The notes: a model not told the origin generated them from the sequence alone. Positions 1 through 11,153 are shown, numbered from the stretch's first letter. The stretch is 64,000 bases of DNA from Panax quinquefolius (GCA_020205615.1 CM035171.1:27823105-27887104); one strand, 5' to 3'. Numbers and translations are program-made.

Positions 1-2
1 TT

Positions 3-776
3 CTTCCCATAGAACAATATAGCATGAGAGAAGTCATGAAACGTGTTCAAAATGTTTCTACTACTGAAAAGCCTACTACTATCCAGGACCTTAAGAGTGA
101 TATTAATATTCTGAAATCTGAAATAAAGCAATTACAGAATACTAATGTTATTATTTTCCAAGACTTAAAAAATATTAAAGAACAATTAATTCATAAACAG
201 GATAATAATATAGAATCCTCTAAGACTGAATCTTCTAATAAGCTAGAATCTTCTGAACAGTATTTAATGCTTATGAATCAAGTAGTCTTTCAAAAATGGT
301 ATATCAGAATTACTTTTGTTATTAAACCGGATTTTATTATTAAAGATGCCATTGCCCTTGTAGATAGTGGTGCTGACATGAATTGTATCCAGGAAGGGTT
401 AATTCCTACTAAATACTTCCAGAAAACCACTCAATCTTTAACCAGTGCAAGTGGAAACACTATGAATATTAAATACAAGATACCTGAAGCCTTAATCTGT
501 AATCAAGGTTTATGTTTACCTACTTCTTTTGTCCTTATCCGTAATATGAATCAAAGTATCATATTAGGCACCCCTTTCTTATGTCTTTTAATGCCTATTT
601 CAAAAATCGATACTTTAGTAATTCATACTACTCTTAACAACAAACATATTATTTTTGAATTCATAACAGAACCTTATACAAAAGAGTTAAATCAAGTTAA
701 ACACATGATTTATTCTAAAGAAAAGCAGAATAATTTTATTCAAAAAGAAATAAAATTTCTTACTACTGAAACGTAG
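3..776 (+). pseudogene. Endogenous pararetrovirus polyprotein, coiled-coil and aspartic protease part
   Basis: The frame is open from the window edge, so the methionine at 24 is not a real start and the polyprotein continues to the left. Counting from that methionine, residues 20-60 are rich in Lys, Glu, Leu and Ile and look like a coiled coil. The retropepsin active site is DSGAD at residues 114-118 (from base 363), preceded by hydrophobic residues. The second conserved protease motif, ILGTPF, is at 180-185. This is the pepsin-like protease that matures the Caulimoviridae polyprotein. The reading frame ends at the TAG at 774-776, just before the RT domain, where an intact virus would read through. 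The family is clear. A florendovirus or petuvirus affinity is inferred from domain order and from the overlapping second ORF. It is an old genomic copy, not a complete virus. Confidence 0.88.
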
Positions 777-779
777 AAT

Positions 780-1745
780 TTTACAACCTTCTTTACGGGA
801 CAAGATAAAATTGATCTACAAGACTCTTTAAATCTGAAATCAGAGTGATGTCCCAAATGCTTTCTGGAACAGGAAGAAGCATATTATTTCTCTTCCCTAT
901 GTCCCTAATTACAATGAGAAAAATATTCCTACTAAGTCTCGACCTAGTCAAATGAAAAAGGAATATTTACTTCTTTGCAAAAGCTGAAATTGAGTCCTTT
1001 AAATGAAAAAATTGATAAAACCTAGTACTTCTCCCACGAGTTGTATAGCTTTTTTATGTCAATAAAAATTCAGAAATTGAATGAGGAACTCCTAGACTCG
1101 TTATTAATTATAAACCGCTTAATGAAGCCCTTGATGGATTAGATATCCAATCCCAATAAAAAGGACCTTCTTGACAGACTTCATGATGCCACTATTTTCT
1201 CTAAATTTGACATGAAATCGAGGATTTTGGCAAATACAAATTAGAGAACAGGATACTTATAAACTCGCTTTTACGGTACCCTTTGGTCATTATGAATGGA
1301 ATGTTCTTCCATTTGGTGTCAAAATGGACCTTCGAATTCCAACATATCATGAATGATATTTTAATCCCTTTATCAATTTATTATCATTATATTGATGATG
1401 TTTTAATTTTCTCTTCATCCATGAACCAAAGATATTAAACATTTAAATATTTTCAAAAATGTTATAAAAAATGGTTTGGTAGCTTCACGCCCTAAAATGA
1501 AACTTTTCCAAACTAAAATCGATTTCTTGGACATAATATTTTCAATGGAACTATAATTCCAATTGATAGATGTATCGAATTTGCATCTAAATTTCTAGAC
1601 GAAATTAAAGGAATTAACCAACTGCAAAGATTTTTGGGAAGTCTTAATTATATTCGAGATTTTTACCCAAATCTTTCCCAAGATCTTTGCTATTATGTAT
1701 ACTAAATTCACGAAAAATCCTTTACCTTGGACTAATGAACATCTT
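780..1745 (+). pseudogene. Endogenous pararetrovirus reverse transcriptase, broken
   Basis: Reverse transcriptase blocks can be read, but only by changing frame. A block resembling FDMKS is near 1207-1222. A block reading LAFTVPFGHYEWNVLPFGV is near 1264-1320, and the catalytic YIDDVLIF is at 1388-1411. The thumb-side region with LQRFLGSLNYIRDF follows near 1621-1660. Several frame changes and stops separate these blocks, so no functional enzyme is encoded as written. The order protease, RT, RNase H without an integrase is typical of Caulimoviridae and argues against an LTR retrotransposon. This stretch occurs only in U1. Some breaks may be sequencing artefacts. Confidence 0.85.
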
Positions 1746-1749
1746 TGAA

Positions 1750-2209
1750 GCGATAATAAAATCAAAACCAAGGTTAAACAGATACCTTGTCTTTCCCTAC
1801 CTAATCCCGATTGGAAAAAGATTGTTCAAACTGATGCTTCTGACACAGGATATGGTGGGATTGTAAAACAATTTAATCATAACAGTAAAAGAGAAGATCT
1901 TGTCCGTTTTACTTCAGGAACTTGGAAAGGACCCTCTTTAAATTATCCTACTATAAAGAAGGAATGCCTTTCAATTGTTAAATGTGTTTTAAAATTTCGG
2001 GATGATCTTTTGAATCAAAGACTTTTAATCCGAGTTGATTGCTCAATTTAAAAATGATATTTAAAAAGATGTTCGAATTTAGCATCTAAATGAGATATTT
2101 GCAACTTTGGCAGAGTACTTTATCTCAGTGTTTGACTTTGATATTGAATATATCAAAGGAAAATGTAATTCTTTACCGATTTTCTAACCCGAGAATATTT
2201 GCGAGAATG
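1750..2209 (+). pseudogene. Endogenous pararetrovirus RNase H domain, broken (U1)
   Basis: The RNase H motif TDASDTGYGGI lies near 1830-1862, followed by a block with KKECLSIVKCVLKFR near 1957-2000, where the catalytic Glu is expected. The C-terminal part, which reads DFDIEYIKG near 2140-2160, is the segment repeated in U2-U8. The frame is interrupted several times. The domain ends at an ATGA (2207-2210) that joins its stop to the start of a second ORF. The position directly after the RT is as in caulimovirids. Confidence 0.82.
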
Positions 2210-2690
2210 ACTGTAGAAGCCGTGGTCATGGCCAATGTGAGGCCGAGCGAAGCTAATTTGTACTATCTGAATTCCGTCCTTAAATACTCAATCCAAAGAT
2301 TTCTTGACTTTCTTCTAGCCAACCAACGATGAAAGGATGTTCTCCTATTACCCAAACAAAGACATTCCCAACAAAAATAAGGAACAATCAAGATTGATCA
2401 TTGAATGAATGATGAGAAATGGATGAAAGATCCATGGGAGATAAAGAGACGTTATTTAACGACTCAACAGCCTCCTCCCGCTTCAATCGAAGTCGCTATG
2501 TTTATGAGCAAATTATCCTTGAAATAAGATCCATGGACATTAAGCACACGCTTTATGATCCATCAAAATCGACTAGTCCAATCCAATACAAGAAAACAAC
2601 CGTCAAGAACAACATGCATACTCGCTAATTGGGGTATTAATCCCATACTACTTACCCAACCATTGAATCTAGTCACAACAATAACAATAA
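2207..2690 (+). pseudogene. Endogenous pararetrovirus second ORF, collinear copy (U1)
   Basis: This is homologous to the plus-strand ORF at 40125-40391 plus the inverted segment at 40390-40695, but here the two halves lie in one orientation. Recognisable pieces are the block with EKWMKDPW, the block with RYVYEQIILE and the end with LANWGINP, in changing frames. I recall related uncharacterised proteins downstream of RNase H in endogenous florendovirus-like copies. No function is assigned. Viral homology stops near 2690, where the (TAA)n tract begins. Confidence 0.65.
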
Positions 2691-2717
2691 CAAGTAATAA
2701 TAATAATAATAATAAGT

Positions 2718-2764
<47 letters not shown>

Positions 2765-2808
2765 ATAATAATAATAATAATGAAGTAGTAATAGTAGTAG
2801 TAGTAGTA

Positions 2809-2879
<71 letters not shown>

Positions 2880-3146
2880 TTAATTATTTTAGTTATTATT
2901 ATTATTTAATTATTATTATTATTGTTACTATTATTTTAATTATTATAATAATAATAATTATTATTATTTTAATTATTACAATTATTATTATTATTATAAT
3001 TATTATTATAATTGTAATAATAATAATAATTATTATTATTATTACAATTATTATTATTATTACAATTATTAGTATTATTATAATTATAATAATTATTACA
3101 ATTATTACAATTATTAATTACAATTATAATATTAATTATTTCTACT
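2690..3146. repeat. (TAA)n/(TAC)n/(TTA)n microsatellite tract, U1
   Basis: About 450 bp are made only of trinucleotide runs: TAA, then TAC, TAG and TAA, then ATT with AATTAT interruptions. The second half contains many ATAATTAT-type palindromes. The long poly-Ile, Leu, Asn and Tyr reading frames across it are low-complexity artefacts. The tract directly abuts viral sequence on its left. Confidence 0.95.
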
Positions 3147-4349
3147 ACTCGCATACCCACATTATAACCTTATTTAATGTTAATGTTTATTTAAACATTT
3201 AGTTCCTTTCTCAGTTTCTAGAACACACCGATATTCAACCGTTTATGTATTACAATTACATATGAACTTATTGTACTACTTTGTAACGCCCCCAAAATTA
3301 GGTATACGTCACCCATCTTGGGTCGCCACTTACATGGTACATAAATTCAAATACAACTTACTAAAATAATCATGTGGGTATACAATCGACATAAATCTGT
3401 GAGTTTGAATACAAATTTTGTCTACTAGATATTATACAAACTCAAAAAGAGTCCTCATTACAAACTATTATCACACTATTTCATAGAATAGTGAGGACTA
3501 CTAATGCTATCCTCTGGACCATTACTTACGTTCCCAGGCTCGTCCCGGCTATGTTCTCATTTCACGAAGAAAAAGTGAAAGAAAGGGTGAGCTCAACTAG
3601 CCCAAGAAGAAATATTATGACTAAGATAATGCGTAATAAATTATCATTAGCCTTCAACAATGTTAAACCTGAAAATACAATGAACAACCCGGTTTAATCT
3701 GCGGCTTAATTAGTAATCCATTAAAAGAGTCAAGTAGAGAATAAAGTCTACTATCTTTTAGGTTTTAAAAGGTTTTCATCAATTTTTATCACGAGAGACT
3801 CAAACAATAAATAAACCACCACATCTAATCATCCTGTACCACGGGGCAAGGATTTTCATCAAATTATCAATGGTCATGACTATACCGAATCACCCCGGTC
3901 ATAATCATACCAAAAACTATCCATCATCGCATTACAGAAGCCATCGAGGACTTTTGTCACATCATTTATATCAAGTCGTGATTATACCGAATGATCCTCG
4001 TCATAATCATACTAAGTTCATCTATGCACGTAAGCCAAAGATAACATAATATAACATGAGGATGATGATAATGACATAATAATTCAATAAAACAAGTTCA
4101 AGAATTATTTAATCCATGAATTATTAACGCCCAAATTGTCAACACGACAATCTTTGTTTAAGTAAGTAAAATTCAAGAATGATCGGAAGAATATTTCCAT
4201 GAAAAGATCTTTGGATGAAACGCATATATCAAGGATATTCTACTAATTTAATGGAGTATAGAAGTCAAAGTTTTAACTTAACCGGGTATAATAAAGAATG
4301 GAATAACAAAAGAAATCACCATGCATGCGATTGCTTTGCGCCAGAACGG

Positions 4350-4622
4350 AGTTATTCAACAGAATAATAATAACGGAACCAGTGTCGTGAAATTCACCGA
4401 AGCGGGATGTTCCAATGAATAATAAAGATGGAACCCAGATCCGGTGTAAAACACACGATAGGATATTCCAACGAGAATGATAAAGACGGAACCCGAGTCC
4501 CAGGTGTAAAACACATGCATGTGATGTTCCAACAGAATAATAAAGATTTTAACCGTGTCCGATGTAAAACACATGCATGTGATGTTCCAACGAATAATAG
4601 AAGAATGTCACCAAGTATAGGG
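4350..4622. repeat. Minisatellite of about 58 bp inside the solo LTR
   Basis: Four to five imperfect copies contain GATGTTCCAA, AATAATAAAGA and GTAAAACACATGCATGTG. Successive TTCCA motifs lie near 4410, 4466, 4527 and 4585. The short frames on both strands here are by-products of the repeat. Confidence 0.8.
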
Positions 4623-4857
4623 TAAATCACAGCATATCGAGGTTATTCCAATGTAGAATAATAATGAATGGAATAATGTAAGTTCTCTTCAAGAAGAAAG
4701 AATAACACCCCTTACATAGTAAAAGAACCGAATATAGAAGTAGTGAAGTAGCGAGAATACTCTTCTTCTTTCTATAATTTTCTCTATAGCTTCTCTCTAT
4801 AATTTCTCTCTAGAGTTTCAATGAATTAAGTAAGAAAATAATGAAGGAATGAGCTTC

Positions 4858-4865
4858 TATTTATA
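4858..4865 (-). promoter_or_regulatory. LTR TATA box (minus strand)
   Basis: TATAAATA on the minus strand is followed downstream by a CT-rich, AGAGAG-containing leader. The same arrangement occurs in the related LTR at 60201-60208. It would start transcription toward lower coordinates. This is a prediction from sequence only. Confidence 0.55.
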
Positions 4866-4993
4866 GGAAAATGGAATGCATAAGAATTAATCCATGAACG
4901 GTCCGGATTGATTTACTTTAATCGTGGTCCATATTTAAAGAAAAATCTTTTAAATAAAATATAATATATTCTATTTATATAAAAACATTTTAC

Positions 4994-5090
4994 TATGCAA
5001 ACACTATGCAATACTATGCAAAACACTATGCAAAACACTATGCAATACTATGCAAAACACTATGCAAAACACTATGCAACACTATGCATA
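4994..5090. repeat. CACTATGCAAAA short tandem repeat in the solo LTR
   Basis: About nine copies of ACTATGCAAAAC or the shorter ATACTATGCA run head to tail, with 9-12 bp spacing. Confidence 0.85.
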
Positions 5091-5638
5091 ATAAAATATA
5101 ATATATTCCATTTATAGAACAACTTTAATAAAGTATTCTATTTTATATAAAAGATGTTTCGCTTTTATTACGTTAATAATACGAATAAAACAAAACGTCA
5201 TTATCGCTATAATAATTCATATTATTAATCGACAATAATGGAATCAAACCGAGTGACTTCTCACATAAACATCAATAATCAATACCGTGTACTACTATGC
5301 AACCACACGACATCGTACTTTTACTATTGAGTAGTTCAACAATAACCACTCAGTAAAACTTCCGCCGTTATTTCAATAAAATATTTTTGTCGCTTTCTCA
5401 ATCCGGCAATAATTACATTGTGGGTCCACCAATGATTGAGTAGTTGTAAGAATATTCCCCTGCTAAACCGAATATTCCCCGACCAATCGAATATAATATA
5501 ACCACTTGCATACTTTTTGCAAAATTTATAAATACTACCCACAACTATAATATTATCTTAAATTCACACCATAATATTAAAAAATTATTTCAACAAAATT
5601 TAAATCTTTATTGATAAAATCTGGGGTCTCACATACTT

Positions 5639-6260
5639 GGTACCTTATATTAACATAATGTACTCTTATCCTATGTTTTATTAATGTCACACATATAACA
5701 TTAATGTATCAATTCAATCTTTCTGAGAAATTAACCAACTTCAATCGATCATCAGGCACAAGGCTTGGCTTTATGATCTTCTTGATTAGCCAGCAATTTG
5801 TCTCAGCATACCCTTTGACAAAGGCAAGGTCAGGTTTAGCTTTAATTCAGTGTCAACTTTTATCACCATATTTGTTTTACACTTTATGACATATTCATCG
5901 TCCACATGAGTGACATTGCTAATCTAAGAGTGTGTTCATTACTTATATGAAATCACATGCTCAAACACGATTAATCTTCTTAATTCCCTTTTTAACTCGC
6001 TTAGTGAATTTCCTCATTTCACATCATGCCACACAAGGCATTCCACCATTCTCATTGTCAAATTCACACTTCTTAATACGCATTAATCTAGTGCAACTCA
6101 ATTGAATTAATCAACTTACAAAACATTAACACTTATATTCACATAAATATTATTTCCATTAATATATTTATTTAATAACACGTGGAAATTCTCGGGTATT
6201 ATAGCACACGTGGCGTCTACGTGGCAAACGTGGCATGTATGACTGCTGACGTGACGTCTG
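5639..6260. other. U1 unique block between the (TAA)n tract and the inverted-repeat element
   Basis: The block has a conserved AT-rich start, a hypervariable part at 5715-5835 that differs strongly between units, and a conserved end. No coding similarity was recognised; the short frames here are not supported. Equivalent blocks are 11486-12243, 17421-18179, 23371-24128, 29378-30132, 35343-36105, 41321-42081 and 47316-48076. Confidence 0.7.

Positions 6261-6262
<2 letters not shown>
6174..6262. promoter_or_regulatory. Cluster of ACGT-core (G-box/ABRE-like) motifs, U1
   Basis: Within about 90 bp lie ACACGTGG, ACACGTGGCG, CTACGTGGC, AACGTGGC and GACGTGACGTC. Such cores are known binding sites of plant bZIP and bHLH factors. 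The cluster recurs in every unit, for example at 18098-18180, 30048-30130, 36020-36103 and 47992-48076. No gene lies immediately downstream, so a regulatory role is only a possibility. Confidence 0.45.
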
Positions 6263-6911
<649 letters not shown>

Positions 6912-7320
6912 ATCAAACAAACATGTGAGGATAGTTTAGCTAGGTTTCAACCTAAGACCCATGAGTTTTGGGCCATCAAGCTACCACTAAGTCATTCTAA
7001 TTTATTCATTAACCAAACTCATCGCCATAACTCAGAAGCGGTGAGACAATGTAACACATGAGCAAATGAGGGGCAAATGAGTAATTTCTCATTCTCATGT
7101 CGCCACAACAGTGGCGGGGAGGAAATCTTTTTCAATCCGTGACATCTAATGTTGCGATCAACGATATAGATTATGGTTGTTGAAATAGTACCGTGACAAC
7201 CGATTACAAGCGTGTTAGTTCCGCCTCCCACCCAAATAAAACCAATCTTATCAAACTGATTATTATATCTATGTTTCCCAATTTTCCTATTTCTAGATAG
7301 AAGTAGGATATACTTACAAG
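6912..7320. other. U1 block between the inverted-repeat element and the MITE
   Basis: This contains the tRNA-like relic described at 12892-12956, here with the B box reduced to GGTTTCAACC on the plus strand. About 350 bp of unrecognised sequence follow, including a stretch GCGATCAACGATATAGATTA that is nearly constant in all units. A 103-codon minus-strand frame (7019-7330) does not persist in the other units, so I do not call it a gene. Confidence 0.6.
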
Positions 7321-7322
7321 TA

Positions 7323-7590
7323 CTCCTCACTCCAGAAAATGAAAGTGATGATTGATTTTATGCGAAATTAAAAAATGTCAAATGATAAAATTATTCATAT
7401 TTAAATTCTCATCTAATTGCATATTTTTATATACATGGCTAGTGATATTATATAAATAATAAAAATATGACATTTAATACTAAGGATATTACACACAAAT
7501 TATTATAAAAAAATAGATTATTTAATATAAGTAAATATTTAACTTGAGATTACATAAAATAATAAGAACTTTTATTCTTAGGCGGAGGAG
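7323..7590. mobile_element. Stowaway-like MITE, U1
   Basis: The element starts CTCCTCACTCC and ends GGCGGAGGAG, close to the Stowaway inverted terminus CTCCCTCCGT. It is flanked by the dinucleotide TA on both sides (7321-7322, 7591-7592). It is 268 bp long, AT-rich and non-coding, as expected for a non-autonomous Tc1/mariner derivative. Confidence 0.85.
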
Positions 7591-7592
7591 TA

Positions 7593-8360
7593 ACTTAAAT
7601 CATGAACATATATTTTATGTCCGTAAACAAAACATAAAAATAAGAATAGTAATGGTATACCACTAGCTATTTCTAGTTCACCTTTAACCTTTTTCTAAAT
7701 ATATTTTAAAATTAAATTATAATACTATCAGGTTTTAAGATAAAACATAAAAGATGAAAGAAAAAATTTATTATGTTTTATGAACTAGAATAGAATAAAG
7801 TTATTTAAAAATAACTTTTAAGTCATTCTTAATAAGTTAGTTTGACCCCATATTAATGTAATATTAATTTTATCCCTATTTTATTTTAATTTTTTAAAAA
7901 TGAAATATTAAGATAAAACGTCACTTTAATTGGTGTTAGAATTTTATTTTTATTTTTTATAGTCAAATCTTATATACTCCTTCATTTTCAACAATCAATG
8001 ATAGAGAATAAACATAAAAAAATATTAATATTTGTAAACAAGTACAAGATATCAAAAAAATAAAAAAAAAGAGATTCCTACGTTAATTAAAGTGATGTTA
8101 CATCTTACTATTTTTATAAATTTGCTTTATAAAAAATTTTAAAAAATTACAAAAAATGTTTATTTCCCACGAAACCAATTCTATCTAATAAACCTTCCTT
8201 TTACTTCGTCATCTCCTTGCCCTCTCTCTCTCTCTCTCTCTCTCTTCTTTCAACAACTCGTATAAAAAAAACCCTTCCTTAATGATGAGATCCGACGACA
8301 ACTCCTTCAACTCCTAGAAGTAGATCGGTGCATCGGACTTCATAGTAGAGATTGTAGCGG
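7593..8360 (+). other. AT-rich sequence upstream of the MinD fragment, with a (CT)n tract
   Basis: About 600 bp of AT-rich DNA are followed by a CT dinucleotide run (8221-8244) and a short segment leading into the MinD-like sequence. CT-rich tracts are common in plant 5' leaders. The block may therefore be captured MinD promoter and leader DNA, but this is inference. Equivalents are 13555-14329, 19476-20242, 25456-26229, 31435-32210, 37418-38180, 43368-44144 and 49393-50160. Confidence 0.5.
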
Positions 8361-8875
8361 CAAAACTCACCGGCAAAACACCAAGAGTCGTGGTCATTAC
8401 CTCCCAAGAAAGCGATGTTGGCAAAACCACTACCACCGCCAACATCGCCTTTCCTCGCTTCGCCATGCTTCTCCATCGTCGCCATCGACGTCGGCGACGC
8501 CTACCCCGCAACCTCGACCTCCTCATTGACTCGAAAACGCGTCAACTACACTCGTTGAAGTCCTCAACGATGATTGCCGCCAACAAGCCCTAGTTCGCCA
8601 CAAACATTTTTCCAACTTCAATTACTCTTTATTTCCAAGCCCCATCTAAACTCCCAATTGGGTTTGGTGGAAAAGCCCTAGTTTGGCTAATGGGCCTTTA
8701 AAAGACCTCCAAGAGGGCTCCCCGATTTCATTTTAATCGATTACACGGCTAGGATTGATGCCGGGTTCATAACGGTAATCACAATGCCGTGAATGAGGCT
8801 ATTTTGGTAACAACGCTTGACATCACGGCATCAAGTGATGCCGATGAGGTTACTGAGCTTCTAAGAATGCTTCAG
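8361..8875 (+). pseudogene. MinD fragment, U1
   Basis: This corresponds to the N-terminal ATPase half of plant chloroplast MinD, as described for the copy at 44145-44667. The P-loop region is disturbed (TCCCAAGAAAGCGATG instead of the cleaner TCCGGCAAAGGCGATG). The blocks for LPIGFGGKALVWL and PDFILIDY are readable only after frame changes. Confidence 0.85.
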
Positions 8876-9020
8876 TTTAAAGGTAAGGCATCGACCAACT
8901 CGGATCATTTATGTTGTTTGTCGTAACTCATTAATTTATTGTGGATGTCCCATTGAAACAAAGTAATGAGTTTTCTCGTCCACATTACTCGTATTATATT
9001 TGAGTTTAGTTCTTCTTTGC

Positions 9021-9198
9021 AAATGTAAAATTGTCATTTTATTGTTGGAATGTGTGGACCACCCAGTGCAATAATTTGTGGTTAGAGCTCATATGTTAGA
9101 GAGTGGGATTACGCGAGATTTAGGCAGATTTTGATAAGTGCTTGGTATTGTTTTGATGTGTGACATGGATCAAATTAGTGGTCTTATAGCAAAGAAAG
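9021..9198 (+). pseudogene. Serine hydroxymethyltransferase exon fragment, U1
   Basis: Degraded copy of the exon described at 50831-51002. The acceptor-side TTGCAG is altered to TTTGCAAATG. The blocks for [12 protein letters not shown] and [10 protein letters not shown] can be traced. The donor-side GTGAAATATTC follows at 9199. Confidence 0.75.
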
Positions 9199-9459
9199 GT
9201 GAAATATTCATGTTTAAACTGAAAAGAATTTGTGCTTTAGCTTGTTTACGCATGTCTTGCTTGAAATTTAATTTCTTTTGTTAACCTTATGAATAATCTA
9301 TTAGTTTTGTGTTAGCTATGGTTTATAATTTGAGAATCAAAGTAGTACAATCGTAAACAACTATAAAATAAAAAAATGAGAATCAAGATGCGCTTTGTTG
9401 GAAAAGTCGACTAGATGAATGTGTGGAATCATTGATTTACGATTATTTTGGGTTTCATG
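9199..9459 (+). other. Intron-like sequence after the SHMT fragment, U1
   Basis: The sequence is AT/T-rich, starts with GTGAAATATTC at the predicted splice donor, and is nearly identical in all units. It is probably captured SHMT intron. No other feature is seen. Confidence 0.5.
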
Positions 9460-10078
9460 TTAGGACATTGATATCGGGTCCTCCAATATCTAAACCATTC
9501 ATTTCAACAATGGCTTTCCAATAGTCGACTTTAGTAGTGAAGTATTCTGATTATTTTTAATAAGTACAAGCTTGACATCGATCCTTAATGTAATTATCGT
9601 CCAGATTCGTAATAGATTTCGCCAAGTCTTCCTCCGCATTTGATTCTAATCACCTTGGATAAATAATTAAGAATTTTTGTTGAATGTCTTCTTGAAGGAC
9701 ATTTCATTCGGTTCTGTTTCAATTTTGATTTACATTTATTAGCAAAATGTCATGGGTTTACCACATTTATAACACTGGACTTTAGATTTATCTTTTTTAC
9801 TATTGTTCCTTCTTTTCTTAGTGGTTTTTTCAGGGGTTTTGTTCTTAGATTTCTTAGAAGAACGCGTCTTGATGGTATAGAGTGCTTCAAATCATTATTT
9901 TTAGCCTTATTGGGATACTGTAATTTTGTATCATAAGAGAATTGGTCACAAAATTCTCTTATCTCATGTCTTTTAGTGAAATTCTGTTGTTTCATTAATT
10001 GTTGGAGTTTCATATCATTAGGACATTGATACTGGGTCCTCCAATATCTAAACCATTCATTTCAACAATGGCTTTTCA
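9460..10078 (-). pseudogene. Pararetrovirus coat-protein fragment (minus strand), U1
   Basis: Same segment as described at 45249-45875: a Lys-rich basic stretch, then a zinc knuckle on the minus strand. The N-terminal block reads MKLQQLMKQQNFTKR and is followed by EFCDQFSYDTKL. A copy of about 66 bp (GGTCCTCCAATATCTAAACC and flanks) lies at both ends, 9460-9526 and 10016-10078. Confidence 0.75.
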
Positions 10079-10575
10079 ATTATTAAATGTGTTTTAAAAT
10101 TTTAGGATGATCTTTTGAATCAAGACTTTTAATCCGAAGTTGATTGCTTCACCGCAAAAAAGAGATATTTAAAAAGATGTTCGTAATTTAGCATCTAAAA
10201 TGATATTTGCAACTCAAGTGCGAGTACTTTATCCAGATTTGACTTTGATATTGAATATATCAAAGGAAAATGAAATTCTTTACCGATTTTCTAACCCGAG
10301 AATATTTTCGTGAATGACCAAGAGAATCATGGCATGCAATGTCGGGCCGAAAATGAGCTAATTTATACTATACAGAATTCCCGTCATTAAATACTCAATC
10401 CAACATTTCTTCGGCTTCTTCTAGCCATCTAACAGTAAAGGATGTTCTCCTATTACCCGAACAGTACATTCCCAACAAAAATACGGAAGAAACAGTATTG
10501 ATCATTGAACAGAATGATGAGAAATGGATGAAAGATCCATGGGAGATAAAGAGACGTTATTTAACGACTGTCGGG
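10076..10575 (+). pseudogene. Pararetrovirus RNase H end plus ORF2 start, U2
   Basis: Equivalent to 39889-40391. The RNase H part is scrambled at nearly every CAG/CTG site. From about 10375 the sequence is almost identical to U7, including LTVKDVLLLPEQY and NKNTEETVLIIEQN. The ATGA overlap is at 10314-10317. The left palindrome arm is 10459-10569. Confidence 0.8.
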
Positions 10576-10886
10576 TAGTATGGGGAATAATACCCCAATT
10601 AGCAAGAGGCATGATGCTCTTGACGGTTGTTTTACTGTATTGGATTGGACTAGCTGATTTTGATGGATCATGAAGCGTGTGCTTAATGTCCATGGATGCT
10701 GTTTCAAGGATAATTTGCTCATAAACATAGCGATACTGATTGAAACAGGGAGGAGACTGTGGAGTCGTTAAATAACGTCTCTTTATCTCCCATGGATCTT
10801 TCATCCATTTCTCATCATTCGTTTCGATGATCAATCTTGCTTCTTCCGTATTTTTTGTTGGGAATGTATCTTTGTTGATGATCAAT
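10576..10886 (-). pseudogene. Pararetrovirus ORF2 piece, inverted, U2
   Basis: On the minus strand the frame reads EKWMKDPWEIKRRYLTT, then RYVYEQIILETASMDIKHTL and ends near LANWGI. The right palindrome arm is about 10763-10873. A short plus-strand protease/RT stub follows (10887-10961). Confidence 0.75.
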
Positions 10887-10961
10887 CTTGCTTCAAAAAG
10901 AAATAAAATTTCTTACTTCTGTAATGTAGAATTTTACAACCTTCTTTACTGAACAAGATAA

Positions 10962-11029
<68 letters not shown>

Positions 11030-11041
11030 TAACAATAATAC

Positions 11042-11123
<82 letters not shown>

Positions 11124-11153
11124 GTAGTAATAGTAGTAGTAGTAGTAGTAGTA

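Larger units (their letters stand above)
3277..5638 (-). mobile_element. Solo LTR inserted in U1 (LTR 3282-5633, TSD TACTT)
   Basis: U1 differs from U2-U8 by one insertion that starts TGTAACGCCCCC and ends GGGGTCTCACA. It is flanked by the 5-bp direct repeat TACTT (3277-3281 and 5634-5638); the other units carry a single, uninterrupted copy of that site. TG...CA ends, a 5-bp duplication, a length of 2352 bp and the absence of coding capacity together define a solo LTR. A TATAAATA on the minus strand gives the orientation; read that way the LTR begins TGTGAGACCCC. It is related to the LTR at 57447-61292: both share a GTGAGTTTG(A/G)ATACAAAT stretch near one end and an AATATTATGACTAA stretch. 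The insertion post-dates array formation, or at least the separation of U1. Confidence 0.92.

Noticed and set aside
780..1745. RT belonging to an LTR retrotransposon
   Set aside because: No integrase and no LTRs around it. The order protease-RT-RNase H followed by a second ORF, with the RNase H tail type, is caulimovirid.
24..2330. Intact, potentially active endogenous pararetrovirus
   Set aside because: RT and RNase H are frameshifted, upstream regions are outside the window or rearranged, and copies share inactivating changes. Some breaks may be artefacts, but the rearrangements are not.
2555..3160. Reading frames rich in Ile, Leu, Asn or Tyr across the trinucleotide tracts in every unit
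   Set aside because: Pure translations of (TAA)n/(TTA)n; no start context, no complex sequence.
7019..7330. 103-codon minus-strand frame in U1
   Set aside because: Not kept in the other seven units and partly overlaps the MITE edge.
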